This document shows, piece after piece, positions 23,515 to 37,600 of a DNA stretch of 64,000 nt. The notes below the pieces were generated by a model. The model saw only the letters and a list, made by a program, of their open reading frames with translations, made no database searches and had not been told where the DNA came from. Every line of letters starts with the position of its first letter. The first letter of the stretch is position 1. Where the stretch lies: assembly GCF_014839805.1 (NCBI RefSeq), contig NC_051129.1, positions 2,728,001-2,792,000 of the forward strand. Direction: 5' to 3'. The DNA is from Manduca sexta. Its lineage: Eukaryota > Arthropoda > Insecta > Lepidoptera > Sphingidae. Position numbers and translations under genes: made by a program.

Positions 23515-23860
23515 GAATTTCGGTCATGGCAGCCAAACTCAACGGACTTCAGCCAGGTTCGCAGGAGATTATAGTGCACAAGTGTTTGCGCAATACACAG
23601 GTGCACTCTCTGTTGCTTCACTCTCATAGAACGGTGAGACGGCAATCCGACATGACCGGAGAGAGATGAGGTGCAGGACCAACAGCTTTACGTGCTTTCC
23701 GACGCACGAGATTATCACACCGCTAACTTCCTGACTCCGAGCTGCGACTGAGTAATTTTTAAGATGGGAAAACCTAGTCATAATTATTTTGGTCCGACCC
23801 GTAATTTGAAGTCGTATTCTTGCCGCGTACGCATTAACAACCACGCCACCGTGGTAGTTC
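23515..23860 (-). repeat. tRNA-derived SINE (family S3)
   Basis: Inverted, diverged copy of the element at 2490-2832. Shared blocks are GGCAATCCGACATGACCGGA, CTCCGAGCTGCGACTGAG and GCCGAATTTCGGTCATGGC. Confidence 0.65.
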
Positions 23861-23939
23861 TGTGTGTGCTGTACATACAACATAAAGTACATACTTTATG
23901 TGTCAAATATGCACATATAGGGATTGTCGTTCATCGACT

Positions 23940-24315
23940 TTACCGACTCTGAGGTGGACGACAATGCAGGTAGTCGGTCTCCCGATGTTGCAGATGCAAA
24001 AGGCTTGTTTTAACGTGTGTAGGTACCTTGGACCCTCAATAAAAGAGGTGTGGCAAAGCGGTATCGCGCAGGGACGGTTCCAAGAAGCTGTCTTAGTACA
24101 AGATACCCGGGGTCGTCCCCTATGCGCTGAAGAAAGTCACCGCGGATTTTGGTTGGTATGCCGGTGTAGGGTATACATTAGGGACTCGGTCCAATGTTCG
24201 CTCGGATCATGCTAAACTCCCGAGTTACATTGGGTCGTCAGACCGGTGAAACCAAATAACCGTTATCACCCCCAAGTAGGGGTAAAAAAAAGGAACGCCT
24301 TTTTTCTACCACCAG
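23940..24315 (+). repeat. Retroelement 3' fragment, family E
   Basis: Shares GACTCTGAGGTGGACGACAA, GTAGTC and TCTCCC blocks with the minus strand of 32345-32740. The open frame 23898-24215 matches no protein I recognise. It ends near the AGGAACGCC and TACCACCAGTG stretch. It is probably a decayed non-LTR element tail. Confidence 0.5.
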
Positions 24316-24330
24316 TGACTACAGTTACTC

Positions 24331-25375
24331 ATTTTCAAGGTACGTGAACTTCTACGCTGTCTAGACACAAGATAAAAGAGAAATAATTAAAAAAAAAAAA
24401 ACAAAATCTGTATATTTCTTTAATTACTTACAAACAAGTATTAATTTTTTACATGTTTAAAACTCACTGATTACACCATTTTAATATTACCCTCTTTTTC
24501 ATGCGGTTGGGTAAATTTGAATCAATAAACTAATTTTACAATTCACAGCTCGCAGATCTTTATATTTTAATCATATTTTCGATTTGTTTTACTGTACATA
24601 ATAAGTTTTTGTAAAGTATCAAATTGTGTCACATTATTTTGATTTACAAAAATATGTTTTTATAAAAACTTGGTCAGAGATATAATTCTTTTTGAAAAAA
24701 ATATAATTTGGACCTTATATTATCGAGCTGGCAGTATAAAAGTTTATTTCACATTATAAATAAAATTTACCTTACTTTTTCATTTTAAATAAAACACTCT
24801 TAGAATTTAAAGATAAAAATTAATATGGCATTTATATCAGAGTGTTCATACTAACAAATTGTTATTTACATTTAAATTATACGTAATTATTTAAAAATAC
24901 GTAAACAAGTAAGTAATTGTTACTATTTTTAATAAGTACAATAATATATTGGAATTATTTCCATTTATTCTTATATAACATATAATTCTCTATTTTTATT
25001 AGTAAAGCGTTCTAAATATTCTTTTAAGTGACAATTTAAATAGCAACATTAAATATTTTATTTTACAAACAAAACATAATATTTTATAAAAAGTGTAAAT
25101 TATTAGTTCACAGAACTCATTTCATTTGAACTATTATTCATGAAACGATTATTCAAAGATCAAAATTGTTTGGTCCGTATCAAGATGACTGATTTTTATT
25201 GACAAGGGCAAACACTTTCCGGCCCTTCAGTTTTTTTTATTTAAAATACGAATAATTAGTCACTTATATGCTGTAATGTTGCTGGCCAGTTAACATCATT
25301 GCCACGAAACCAGCCCACCGAAATTGTCAAAGACAATAGACTTCGAGAGATTCCAAATTTAAATATGACATAACC
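24331..25375 (-). other. Downstream region of the two-helix membrane protein gene, probable 3' UTR
   Basis: AT-rich DNA directly after the stop codon of the minus-strand gene. Several AATAAA hexamers occur on that strand, the nearest at 25241-25236. The 3' end of the transcript cannot be placed with certainty. Confidence 0.4.
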
Positions 25376-25655
25376 TCAATATCTGCTGAGCTTGCTTTCT
25401 CTGTCAGAATATCCTTTCGCGCTCTCTCTGTCAGAGTATTTCCCGTTACTGTATCTATGCCCGTTTTGTCTATATTGCTTATCACTAGAACTGTAGTGGA
25501 TCTCGGAAGGCCCAATGGTTTTGGACCAGTGGTGGGTCCAGTAGAAATCATCAGGGTAGTGAGGATATGGATTTTCTCTGCACAATACCACGCAGTATAT
25601 GAGGCTGCCCACGAGTGTGATGAAACCGAATATCAGGAAGACGATACCCAGGATC
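25376..25655 (-). CDS. Two-helix membrane protein gene, last exon (second helix and tail)
   Basis: Acceptor TTTTATTCCAG. Encodes the second helix (ILGIVFLIFGFITLVGSLIY), then the Tyr-, Asp- and His-rich tail ending KLSRY and TGA (25378-25376). The repeated YSDRES motif (residues ~253-258 and 266-271) offers possible phosphorylation sites; this is an inference. Confidence 0.85.
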
Positions 25656-28600
25656 CTGGAATAAAAAAAATAAATAATTAAAAGTGTAGAAATAAAAATA
25701 ATTTGTTTTAAAGGTTGGCTGGGTACAGGAGTCGTCTACGATGTTTTTTATCGTGGGCTATCATATTGCAGCTATATAAAATCCTTATGTGTCAAAATAG
25801 TCATCGTTGTATACTAAATTTAGCATTGAAAGATATTATGCAAATATTTTTTATTATACTTTCGCATAAATCTCATATTTTCGTCGTATTCATTATTCAG
25901 TATTTTTTATTATTATTTAAATAAATAAGATATTTTTGGATTAATAAATTTGTATTTAGATGTCATATTGATAAGGTGAGGCCATTAGAAGAAATAGAAG
26001 GATTCAAGGCTACATAACTTTGCATTAGGTAAAACACCTAAATTGTGAAGCCAAAAAGAAAAAAAAAAACATCACACTATAAGTTCGACAGTCAATAATT
26101 CTATGGGGACATTTTTGAATTTCGAACAACCATTCAGAAACTAAGTTCACACAAATGTCATTCCAAATGACGTGTGCCGTTATTTTAAAATGTAAAGTGA
26201 TTTTTAATGTACGCGGACGACAGTAGGCGATTGTTGTAAATTAACATCAAATTATGGGCAACACGTTTACGTGTGAAAGTAATTTTCCTTTATTGTAAAG
26301 ACGTTGTCAAAAGTATTTTTTATGGCAATCGCGGTACATTATTTGTCAAAAGTTTTAAAAAGAGATTACCTAGATGGCCAGTATAAGTGTTCGAAATTCG
26401 AATGTGAGAAATGGGAAAGGAGGTTTTATGATTTCATTTTATTCGAAAAGAACCTTTAAGGTTATAAGCTTAAGGTCCATTTTTCATACATTTTGTTTCA
26501 CCTTTAATCTGGGTAACTAAACAAGTATTGACAAGTAAAGAATTTAAATTGACGTCTAGTTAGTGATTAGTTCTCGCAGTTGAAAGAAAAACGTAAAAAT
26601 AATTAATATGCATGGATATTTCGGCCTTTAAAATTTCGTCGTATTAAATTACTTGTTTAGTTACCCAGATTAAAGGTGAAACAAAATGTATGAAAAATGG
26701 ACCTTAAGCTATAACCTTAAAGTAAAAGAAAGTCGCAGGAAAATGATTTATCTGAACTATACGCATCTAGATGGACTTATAGATTATATAAAATGTATGT
26801 TCGTTTCCATTAACAAATTAAGCTTATGATTTCATTCTCTTCTCATAACACAAATATAAAAGCATCCCAAATAACCCGAGCGTGGATTGAAACCCACTAC
26901 AACCCTTTTTCTGATACAAAAACTACCCACCAAACAAACAGCGGTTCGAAGAACTGCAGCACTATGACGAAGCCGAGGGTCACGAGGATGAGGCCCAGGT
27001 TCAGCAGCAGCATCAGACAGCACATGCCCTTTACGTTGGGGCAGAACGGATTTGGGGCCGCCATGGCGTCCACCTTCACTCCGGCCTGCGAATTGAATAA
27101 AACTTAAATTGTACGTTGTTTTTAATTCGATTTAATTTGGATTGAAAGACGAGTTACTAGGTCGCCTGACGCTGCAAGGCATGCCATGAATAGTAGCAAC
27201 ACTATCAAAGGGTTTAAAAATAAAAAAAAACAATTTTATACGTAAATATATTTCTCATAATATTGCCTCGGTGGCGTACTACTGCAGTGCCGAGGTCTCG
27301 GGTTTGATACTCGGGGATTTTTTTTCTACTTAGTATCAGACCGGAGTCTAGCATTGGAGTTCTGTAGGGCGATAGGCTCGACCCCTATATCATGGCACGG
27401 AACACACAGGAGAAAAATGGGTGCCATGGTTGCATCTCTGCCTACCCCTTCGACGTGATGTGTGTTCTCATAGTAGTAAGTAGAATAGCTTCGATGCAAA
27501 AATCCTAATACATCTGTTACATTTACGTCTTTATACACTAGTTTGGTGAGAAAACTAGACCAAGCGATACTTTTTTCGAACTTTGGTAACCAGTTTTAAT
27601 CATCCCAAAAACAAAGCTTAAGATATTAAGTAGATATAAATTCATACCTTCCTGGAGACCTTAGAACGGTGGGTCGATGCCACAGATGGCGCCACCGCAC
27701 TCCTGTAGGAGTAGACACTGCGAGGCGCGCGGGACTGCCGGCTGGAAAAGTTAAAAGTATTCTATTAGTATTATAATTATACTCTGTAATTCATCTACAA
27801 TGTACATAATATGTATCATTTTTAAAAAAATAAAAATATCGATTTCCGCCTCGTTTCTTACGTAATAACTATACTTCTATTTATATCTACACTATTATAT
27901 AAAGCCTGTCAGAAAGATAAACTCAAAAACTACCCAACGCATTTCGATGATATTTGGCATGGAAATAGTTTGAGACCATGAGAAGAATATAAGCTACTTT
28001 CTATCCCGGGAAAATATATAGCAGGTCCTTTATCCTTTAAAAATCTTTCACGCATGCGAAGCTGCGAACAAAAGCTAGTTACGTATGGAATAATTTACAA
28101 AATCCAAACCTGACCTCCAATTTTACCCAAATGTAAATTTTATCTGAACCCTATCCCACCTGCTATAACTATGTCCAGATTGTCGTGACAATACTATCAT
28201 TAGATAAGTCACGGGTTGATCCGGCCCGGTGCCGGCACAGCGTTGCTAATCCTACGCCCTGTGGCACGACGTAAAGGAGCGCTTCTGAAAACTGCTGTCA
28301 CAACTTTTACGCTGGGTATTAAGAATTTGACGTATTTGATATAATCGTTTCATTGCCAGGGAATGCTGTAAAATAAGTACTGTAAAAATAGTATCTCATT
28401 ACAGTTTTGCTTGATTAATGAGCGAGTTGTTTGATCTGGAAAACAGACAAAATTTGCTCGGAATTGAAATTTGATTCGATGTAACAATACACTTGCAATT
28501 TAAATTTAATTGTCATACGTTTACATCTCAACTCATTGTTACCGCAAAGTAAAAAGGATTGTCTATAGAATAATAATATAGAATAATTTAGAGTTAGATT

Positions 28601-31600
28601 ATTAATTGTTCGATGTAAGTGTTTTGGCCAAGTGCTGTAAACTTTTAAATTTATAAATAAATAAATAAGGCGAATTGCGGATTCACTCACGTAAAAGTCT
28701 ATTGCTGCGTTTCTCTATGAGTTGTTGTAACGTCGCGTTCTGAATGATACCTTAAAATGTCCGCTTCTGACAAAGTTCGCACGACTGTGCGGTCAAGGTT
28801 GAACAGGTTAGAGTTTATGGAATATTGTGATCTACTTGCGTAAATGATAATGAAATGTTTTTATTACGTCACTAGGTGTTGATTGCGACTTAGACCGCAT
28901 GATCGGCCTTGCCATAAAAGCTCTTAAATCCCATTGACGTATATTGTATAGACACGAACGTCCATATAAACTATGTGTTCAAAATCTGAACTAAAATGGC
29001 AACGAAAACGTCCCTGTTATAACCTATTTATTCACATGAACAACAAATAATTTTACTTATTTGACTAATATTTTTTATTCATATTCAGGTTTACACTTAC
29101 ACTCAAGTTCTTATATTATGAGTACTATTCCGTACATAACCACACGTTGTCAATGTTGAAATCATACTAAAGTCAGGTGTATGGATTGCAGTACAGTTGA
29201 CTCGAACACAATGAGTGTACGGAACGCCAGATCTAGTACGTAGTACATATATATCGATGGTAAATCCCAGAAGCGATCCATAGCGCCATCTATTTCAACA
29301 ATCCGATTTAAAAAAAATCCGATGGGACCAAATTACTTGGATATGAAGTAGCCTATATGTTAATTCAAGACACGGTCTATCTCTGTGCCAAATTTCATCG
29401 AAAACCGTTCAGCGGTTTTTGGGTTTACTTCTAACAAACATCCAAATAATTTTTCGTATTCGTACTATTAGCAAGCGATAAGAGATATCTACCAATATTT
29501 ATACTTATGCAAACAAATACGGACCATTGCCGGATAAGCAATTATCATTGTCTATCGACGCATTAAACATCAATTAAAATGATAAATCAACAAAAAGCGA
29601 TAAGCTAATTCAAATTATGATTTTCCTTAAAACAATCAATATAGACAGATAACATTGTTGTGTCTTTGTGATTTCAATGCAATTGCTTATTCCTAAAGCT
29701 ATTATCATTAGTATTTTCTGAATCTTTTGATTCAAGAAATTATATTAAACAGAAAATGTTTATTCCTTGTCAATATAATTCTTGTTTTGCATCTCTTGAT
29801 TCAAGACAATTTATTTAGGTAGACAATTTTTGAATAAACTAACAAGGATATTCAAGACCTCATTTCGCTTCATCCCACCATCCCCATTAAAAAATACACG
29901 GCATTATAAGACTTAACATCTACTACCTAACACATATCACTGTTAAATGCTACAAGGTATTTTGTCGGAATTGATGGTCTTGCTGCTATTACTACCAGTG
30001 GCGAAGGGTCTATGACTCCATATAAGCCGATTTTTATCGGCTTTCCTTTATGTAGAATCTAATTATCATTAGACCGGTTTGAAGACAGCATTCATGCATA
30101 TAGTATATGATGTGTTGGACACCTTTCGGAAAAGTCCACCTTTCGCCACTGGTTCCTATGCAACCTCAGAGTGGTTTGCTCGTTTCATTGTTGATTAGAT
30201 TATTAAGAGATTAGGTTTATATGTCAATGATAACATCTGTTAAAGTTTTGTATATTGACTTTTATTTATTGATCATGATTGATAAGTTTTAATTGAGGAT
30301 ATCGTGTCGCGCGCTATTTACTGTCTTTATCGTATGACCTTTTGTCTAGTGGGTGGTTGTTTTTATGGATTTACCTAGTCTTGGATTCGATGCTCAGGGA
30401 ATACTGTGTTTTCAATAAAACACAATTAAACAAACCCAAATAATATTTTGTAATTCAAGGTGTTGGAGGGTGTTTCTGCTGTTTATGAGCGGTCATATCG
30501 CTTCAGGCGAACGGCAAGCTCGTCTCGTCATTCAAAGCAATAAAAAAAAAGATAAATTACACCAATATTTGCAGGATTATTAAACACTCAAAAAACGATT
30601 AATTATAATTCGTGCCATCTTTATCTTTGCCGATGATCTGCCTTTTTATTTTTGTCGAAATCTTTATTATAATCAAACTAGCTTTTGCTCGTGTCTTCGT
30701 CCGCGTGAAGGAGTTTTAAATAAAAAATTGCGGGATAAAAGTCACGCTATATAATTTCCCGGGATAGAAAGTAGCCTTTACCTTTCCTAGATCTTAAACT
30801 ATCCATACCAAATTTCATAAAAATCCGTTCAATATACATAGGTACTGACAGACGGAAAAGGGTATTTTGTTTTATAATACATACATACATAAACATAACA
30901 TCACGCATTTTATCCCCGAAGGGGTAGGTAGAGGCGCAACTAGGGCACCCACTTTTCGCCAAGTGTGTTCCGTCCCATGATGTGATAGGGGGCGAGCCTA
31001 TCGCCATATCGGGCACAAATTCCAGACTCCGGGCTGATACTGATCAGAAAAACCCAAATATCACTTTGCCCGACCCGGGATTCGAACCCAGGACTTCAGA
31101 GCGCTATTGTACGGACATGCAATACAACTACGCCACCGAGGCAGTCGTTTATATTAATTTATAATATGTATAGATATTCCCAAAAAGCGAATCAACGACA
31201 TTAAACAGTACTTATAGTGTTTTATCAGAACTCTTTGAATCAAATTTATCTCTTATCATATTTGCTTCAGAATTTTTACTTTCTTAGGGCTGGCGCATAT
31301 ATGACGCAGCGCAGCGCAGATAATTATTTACTTTCAATCTATTATTCGCATTGGCTTCATTAGAATAATATTCAAAATCAATTAACACAACAACGTAATG
31401 CAATTTATTTCACATAGTAGTTTGACAGTAAAATTCTCTACGCTACGCTCCGCCATATATGCGCCGGCCCATAAACATAGAAATTATGTTTGTTGCGAGA
31501 ATGGTACCCATTAACAGATCATAATCGGATTGCTCAGACCGATAAGCCAATATACAAATATAACTAACTATATTATTTAACTTTCTAAAATAATTGTGAA

Positions 31601-34600
31601 AGCGAAATGATTTAAGGCGATACCTCAAGGTTCATTTTCATACATTTTGTTTCGGCTTTAATCTGGGTAACTAAACAAGTATTGGCAAGTAAAGAATTTA
31701 AATTCACGTCTAGTTAGTGATTAGTTCTCGCAGTTGAAAGAAAAATGTAAAAATAATTAATAATCATGGATATTTCTGCCTTTAAAATTTCGTCATATTA
31801 AATGTATGAAAATGGACCTTGAGGTATCGCCTTAAGGACTTTAATCTATCGTCTGAACAAGTTGACAGGTTAAAAAAGAAATGAATCCCAAAAAAGGTTT
31901 AACGAGGCCTTCGAACAAATATTTACTTATAAATAAGATGTCATGGTGTTCAATAAAGGGCGAGGACAAAAAACTCTTTTGAATAAGCCACTAAGTTCTT
32001 GCATTACTATTGGTTATCGAATGAAAAAGAAGTGAGTTTTTTTGTAGTATCGAGTACTTATCGCATGTAAAATGGTTTGATCGAGCAGCGAATGAAAAAG
32101 GTTTTTTTTACTTATTCTTAAAAAAAGATATAGAAACAGGGAATCTACAAATAAAATTAACACGAAATTTAAAAACTCATTTGTAATTCCCAATCGTTAT
32201 TGTTGTCATAAAACAGATTTTGACACCGATTTCATAATTAATTCCCTTGGTGTATATCAAAATTATCATGATTTATTTTTGACTTTTATCCGAGATTAGA
32301 GGTAGAGTCCATGCCTAAGGCATTATATCTTTTATTTCGCGGGTAAAAAACGCGTTACCGCTACCATCACTTGGAGAGTGAGTGGAAAGGTTATGTTGGT
32401 TTCCCGGTCTTACGGCCCAACGTCGACACTCGAGAGTACAGCGTCATCCGAGCGAACATCGGACAAAGTCACCTCTGTATACCATACACCAGCATACCTA
32501 CAAAAGCCCAAAACCAAAAAGGTAAGACACCCTACCTCAGTACGGTCCCAGGGTAGCATGTTGCTCTAGGATAGCTGCTTAGAATCGTCTCTCGGCGATA
32601 CCATAGCGACACCTCTCTAATCAAGGGGGTTAAGATACCTCCACACAGTAAAAGACGCCTTTGGCGTTACAACAGCGGGAGACTGACTACCCGCATTGTC
32701 GTCCACCTCAGAGTCGCTGTAGTAGAGCGAGCGGCCCCCTCGCTCGCTCCGTTATTCTTTCTAAGCTATAGTAAGTCACCTTTAACGACAGACAAGAAGG
32801 TGGAATTCTCTAGATGCTTCCGAGCCACAGGGCACAAGGCCTTATCTCTTCGTCAACCTTAATGTGATTTACAAACCAAAAATAACATATTTTTGCAGTA
32901 TATCGGGACAATTAGGTTATATAAAATATCTTACAGAATATTATTTAAACGTATTATGTGGTGTCTATAAAAACAATTGTAATATATTACGGCGGGCATT
33001 GTTTTGAATAGGTAGGTGTGATGCCCCTTATCAAATCAATAAAGTAGTAAAACAATTTTATTGATCTGTTTGCAATATGATTAGACTACGTAGTCTATAG
33101 GATTATTTTGACATTGAATAATAAATGAAACCACAACATTGTACCAAAAATGATTCATAAATAACAAATATTTTCACCAAAAATCCAAGTTTTACTTTTC
33201 TGATTTTTAATCATTTTGTGGTTTACTTCGAATTTGTCGTGTGCGTGTTTTTGACTGAAAGTGTGATATTGCCACTACGACGAATTCTCTTATAGTAGTG
33301 GCACCAAGACGTGTTGTATTAAAATAACTCAAAGAACTGTTTTTTACATTTATTTTCTTCGAAACTCACACTTTTTTACTTAATATTTATGATTTGAGTA
33401 ACTCATTGTAATTTATTAGTTTCAAGAAGATTATAATTAGATGGTTTCATTTCGTAGCAATTTCAATATGACACTATAATCTGAAAAGTCAGCGGGCCGT
33501 CGCGCTTCGTTAACCAAGTTAATTATAACCAAAGACGATCCAGAAAGTTCAGGAATTTTACCGATGGTTTTTAATTAATCTATTATTGCTATCACATACT
33601 TTCTTTTGTATCGTCATTTCTCCCTAAGCAAGGAGTATTTTAAATTAATAATAATAAATAATATCAGCCCTGTATTATATACTTGCCCACTGCTGAGCAC
33701 GGCCTTCCTCAACTACTGAGAGGGATTAGGCCTTAGTCCACCACGCTGGCCTAGTGCGGATTGGTAGACTTCACACACCTTCGAAATTCCTATAAAGAAC
33801 TTCTCAGATGTGCAGGTTTCCTCACGATGTTTTCCTTCACCGTTAAAGCGAACGATAAATTCACAAAGAATACATACATGATTTTTTAGGAAAGTCAGAG
33901 ATGTGTGCCCTTGGGATTTGAACCTGCGGACATTCGTCTCGGCAGTCCGTTCCGCACCCAACTAGGCTATCGCCACTTATCTTGAATTAGAAATTTTATT
34001 ATTTTCTTTATTTTATGCTTTATGCGTCATATCTTATCAGATGACGACTTATGTTTTCCTTGTGCATATAGAGGCAATTTCTCCTGTTTACAACAATCGA
34101 GATTGAAGTGACTTTATGTGGTACGGGACAGTTAAAAATGGCCGTCCGTTAAATCCCTTATACAAAAGCGCATTTAGTTTCAATTGATGGGATGACAGTC
34201 AAGGACCACAAAATAGACAAGAACTCAATTGTTCCTGTTGTATTTTATGTTAAAATCATATCCTGTGGTTTTGGTCAAGTAAATGTTATGTAAGAATGTT
34301 TAATGTTGATGACAACTCGTTTTTAAATATAAAATACCCTTTTTTTCACAAACATAAATAAAACTAATAAACATGCAATAATTTTATGGTAAAAATACGT
34401 GTCTAATTCAGGACCCATTTTAGGTCAAATTAGATATTTTGCGGAGGTAAATTTTCGAGTTTATAAGTTTCAAATTCCAAAGAGTTTATTTGTTAGCGCA
34501 GTTGCAGTGACAATTACCTTTGACAATCAGGCAATTCACTCGTTTCGTCCAATAGAAAAAAGTCAACGCGGGATAAAAAATAGATGACAGTAGTCCATTT

Positions 34601-37600
34601 CCTTTGTACTATATTGGTTTTATTTCTATTATCCACTCATACAATGTTGCCCAAACAGTTTTTCTTCTCGATAATAGAATACGTGGGCCATTCGGATGAC
34701 TTGACCAAACCAAAAACTAAACGTCCGAAGCATTAAGTTGATATAATTGCGGCACAAGCGTCGGCAACCTGTCAAAGGACTGCAGTCATGGTAGAAATTA
34801 AGTTACCAAAAAATTGGGAATGGGAACTACAATTACATTTAATAGTTTAGGGTTGCCAAGAATCGGAATTATTATTGGTATATTTTTTTAAATAATAACG
34901 TCGGTGATGTATACTATTCCACTGTTGGGAAAGACCTCTACTACTGGGAGGGATTTAGTCCACCACGCTGGCCTAGTGCGGATTGGTAGACTTTACATAC
35001 CCTCAAAATTCTCATAGAAAACTGCTTAGGTTACTTAACGATGTTTACCTCCACTGTGATAGCAAGCGATAAATCACAAAGAATATTTACTTAACTTTAG
35101 AAAGTCAACGGCGCATGCGCTTGGATTTTAAGCCTGCGGACATTCGTACCGCCAGTCCGTTTCACTCTAAACTACGCTATCACCACTTAATTTATTAAAA
35201 TAGATTTTGCACGTGTCTCAGCACGCGAGTATCCTTAGGTAACTAGAGTAGGCATAGCAGCTTCTTATAGTGAAATTTATTGCCTCAGTGTATACTGTCC
35301 TTAGGTACCTATAATTACTTTACTGGTGGTAGGTCTCTCATATGTGAGAGTCCTCCTGGGTAGGTATCACGGCAATGTCTATTTCTGCCGCCAAGCAATA
35401 GTGTGTAGTCACTGTTGTATTTCGGTTTGAAGAACATCGAAGCCAGTGTTATAACTGGAAATAATAAGACTTAACATCTCATGTCTCAGGATGGCAAGCG
35501 CAGTGGTACACCAAACAATACTTTATAATTCAATGGTGTTGGATGGTGTTTCTACTGTTTATGGGCGGTCGCATCGCTTACCATCAGGCGAACGGTAAGC
35601 TCGTCTCGTCATTCAAAGCAATAAATAAATAAGGATAGGGCAGCTTCTACTATTAAAATAATTAGAATCGGTGCAGAATTTCAGAAATTAACGCCATGCC
35701 AACCAATACTAAGACTATATAAATAACAATTTGACGTAATTTCCCACTGATTGGAGTTTTGACCGATATTGCGACAGCTTATGAAATAGCTTATCATATG
35801 ATATATGATATAGCATCGGCAAAATACGTTTGCATTAATTATCTTATCAGTTAGTGACGTATTATATTTTATTGGCGATTAATAATCGTGTTACATCTGG
35901 TATTCAATGCAACGTAGTTATTACAAAGGTCAATAGCAGTGTCCAATTTTTGAATACATTATCGACTCGACTAACTGAGTGTACCTCCGTAGATACTTGA
36001 TATTTTAGATTTAGATACTTGAGATTTTTAAAGTGACTTGACTGCACCTGATGGTAAGTGGACTGGGGTCCAAAAGAATGTCGACTGACGAGAGATGATT
36101 ACCTCTCGGCAGTCCACACAATTATGCCGGCCTGTTGGAACCGGATATACACAGGCTGATCCCGGAACGCGACACACGTGAGCCACTACGGCGGGTTATC
36201 ACCTTGTGCACGGTGGTCGCTATCCGGGCGGATGGAAATATATACCACCAGCATATCACTGCTCTGCCCGGAAATCTAACCCTAGACCTCAGCACTGCAG
36301 TCGTACCGTGATATAACTACGCCATCGAGGAATAAAAGCGTCAAGTAAAAATTATTATTATTTCCTAGAAAATTTAATTTTGAAGATTTTTTAAATAAGT
36401 TGGTAACCCTCCCAATACTAGTATCGTCACGCTTAACATCAAGGACACAAGTAGAAAGTAAACGAAACTTCATGGTCACGGGAATTGTCCGTTATGGGTA
36501 TTAGACAAACGTACGAAGTAATATATTTTTTATTAAGTATTTTAATTTTGGACGTTTATACGTAATAAAACTTGATTGAATTAGGTTGATGTTTTATTTG
36601 GATAGTTTTTTTTATATCAATGCCGGTTTTGTCTCAATTTCTCTTAGCTAGTGGCAGCATATACAGGATGTGGATCGGCATATCTTGGTTTAATTCTCAG
36701 ATAGGGCCGTGGGCGCCGACAAAATAAGTTTTAGGGGGTACATCTGCATCTACGTATTATACTACATATCATAATATTTTTTTTTCAAATTCATATCGCG
36801 CGAGTTTTCGAAAATGCTTTATCATAAAAAAAACCTCTGTGTTTGATATTTTCCATTGTTGCAGATTTATTCAGTGACGTATACTTTTTATGATTTTTAG
36901 TTTTTCTGAGTGGTAAATCCTAATATCACTGCCAATCAAGGATCGAACCTTATAACGCATTACTTCAATCGTACTGTAAAACAACTACGCCATCGTAGCA
37001 TTAAAAAAAAAAAGGTAAATAAACCCTGTGGAAGCGGCGATAGCTAAGTTGGTTGTGGAACGGACTGCCGAGATGAATGTCCGCAGGTTCAAATCCCAAA
37101 AGGCACACACTTCTGATTTTTCTAAAAATTATGTGAGTATTCTTTATCAATTATCGCTTGCTTTAACGGTGAAAGGAAACACCGCAAGGAAACATGCATA
37201 CCTGAGAAGTTCTCTATAGGAATTTCGAGGGTGTGTGAAGTCTACCAATCCGCGCTAGGCCAGCGTGGTGGACTAAGGCCTAATCCCTCTCAGTAGTAGA
37301 GGAGGCCCGTGCTCAGCAGTGGGACAGTCTATAATACAGGGCTGATTTTATTTATTATTTATAAACCCTGTGGACTAGCCCTTACATATTCAGGCATAAA
37401 CTAATGTAAGCCAAGTACCGTATGGCGTATTAATCACGATTGAGCTCAGAACGTACGCGGACATAAATCGTGAGATCGCTGGTTCGATTCCCGCGCGACG
37501 TCATTGAGCTGTCCACGTGAATGTATGAGTGCTGTAAGGGTACGTGTAGATTATAACAGACATTTCTTAAGCGTTTGTATCAACGCGTTAATATTTATTT

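Noticed and set aside
37470..37500. tRNA gene suggested by GGTTCGATTCCCGCG
   Set aside because: There is no matching acceptor stem or D arm upstream. It is repeated, inverted, in the right arm only because of the palindrome.
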